A stretch of 64,000 nt of DNA, taken from the NCBI RefSeq assembly GCF_000961885.1, contig NZ_JZKH01000011.1:1-64000 (forward strand). Reading direction: 5' to 3'. The DNA is from Streptomyces rubellomurinus (GTDB lineage Bacteria; Actinomycetota; Actinomycetes; Streptomycetales; Streptomycetaceae). Under the pieces are notes generated by a model. That model ran no database searches, had not been told where the DNA came from, and was given only the letters and a program-made list of their open reading frames with translations. The position numbers and the translations under genes are program-made. The stretch's first letter is position 1; each line of letters opens with the position of its first letter. Shown in pieces: positions 63,681-64,000 of this stretch.

Positions 63681-64000
63681 TTGAACAATCTCGACTTCAG
63701 CGCCGAACCGCTGTTCTCCTGGTACGTCGTGGCACTCGCCGCCAGCGGAATCCTCCTGCTGGGCCTCGGGGCATTCGCCTTCGGCGTGAAGTTCCTCCCG
63801 CGCATCCTCGCCATCGCGGCGGGCATCGGGCTCCTGTACTACGCCTACTACATGGCGTACGTCTTCGAGGGCGGCACCTACACCCTCTACTACAAGCTGT
63901 TCGTCCTGCCGGTCCTGCTGATCGTCTACATGGTGAAGGCCATCGTGGAGCGCGGCAACGCCAAGGCCAAGGAGAAGGAGACGGCCCAGCGGATGGCGCC
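63681..64000 (+). CDS. Small multi-span membrane protein (runs off the right edge)
   Basis: A TTG start at 63681, with AGGAAG upstream, opens MNNLDFSAEPLFSWYVVALA. About three hydrophobic helices follow (SGILLLGLGAFAFG, ILAIAAGIGLLYYAYYMA, KLFVLPVLLIVYMV), then a charged tail KAIVERGNAKAKEKET. The reading frame stays open to the window edge. No family recognised; codon bias is strongly coding. Confidence 0.6.
   Translation, partial: MNNLDFSAEPLFSWYVVALAASGILLLGLGAFAFGVKFLPRILAIAAGIGLLYYAYYMAYVFEGGTYTLYYKLFVLPVLLIVYMVKAIVERGNAKAKEKETAQRMA

Overview
This is a GC-rich actinobacterial chromosome segment. Codon third positions are almost all G or C, GTG starts are frequent, and 4-base GTGA/ATGA overlaps join neighbouring genes. 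The gene set (sigQ-afsQ1-afsQ2, cdgE, cya, pccB with a small epsilon subunit, Scr1-type XRE/DUF397 pairs) points to the Streptomycetaceae (Streptomyces or Kitasatospora). The genus cannot be fixed from the sequence alone. No rRNA, tRNA, CRISPR array, transposase or integrase was seen.

Layout. 0-9.8 kb is housekeeping: start of an acyl-CoA dehydrogenase, UDP-glucose dehydrogenase, CoA-binding protein, membrane dipeptidase, purE/purK, GtrA, an OmpR-type two-component system and a POT peptide transporter. 9.9-14.9 kb is an accessory islet. It holds an orphan methyltransferase of the RiPP-maturation type, the 3' remnant of another gene, an XRE-TPR regulator, three small overlapping genes ending a HATPase operon, and an Scr1-type XRE/DUF397 pair. 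14.9-24.1 kb is the histidine utilisation region: hutI, hutF, an M20 amidohydrolase and hutU in one operon, then an RpiR regulator and hutH. 24.2-26.1 kb is a macrolide-type glycosyltransferase with a divergent TetR regulator and a clear operator pair.

26.3-35.8 kb is the most unusual part. A Pycsar-type 2-3 TM effector candidate overlaps a cyclic-nucleotide-binding Crp/Fnr protein. They converge on a six-gene operon: class III nucleotide cyclase-like protein, P-loop NTPase, SPFH/vWA fusion, TerY-like vWA protein, PP2C phosphatase and membrane-anchored protein kinase. Four of its five junctions are 4-base overlaps. It combines the parts of a cyclic-nucleotide defence system with a TerY kinase/phosphatase triad.

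36-40.5 kb holds cdgE (c-di-GMP synthesis), cya (cAMP) and birA. 40.7-46.3 kb is the acyl-CoA carboxylase set (beta, epsilon and biotinylated alpha subunits, the last the BirA substrate), with maf and small membrane proteins between. 46.4-58 kb is nucleoside and redox metabolism: DeoR regulator, an LpdA-like flavoprotein lacking one active-site cysteine, gamma-glutamylcyclotransferase, purine nucleoside phosphorylase, phosphohexomutase, PH-domain protein, deoC with two aldehyde dehydrogenase genes (the second truncated), and a uridine kinase-like protein. 58.2-62.1 kb is sigQ divergent from afsQ1-afsQ2-lipoprotein, with a textbook AfsQ1 site between. The window closes with VanZ and PhzF family genes and a membrane protein cut by the right edge.

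Window-wide signals: short tandem duplications (12-20 bp, 2-5 copies) repeatedly sit on gene 3' ends and span stop codons; a 12-bp palindrome marks both punA and deoC, which also look leaderless; two near-identical Crp-like 16-mers lie 36 kb apart; and a 10-mer operator candidate is shared by the acyl-CoA dehydrogenase and pccB promoters.
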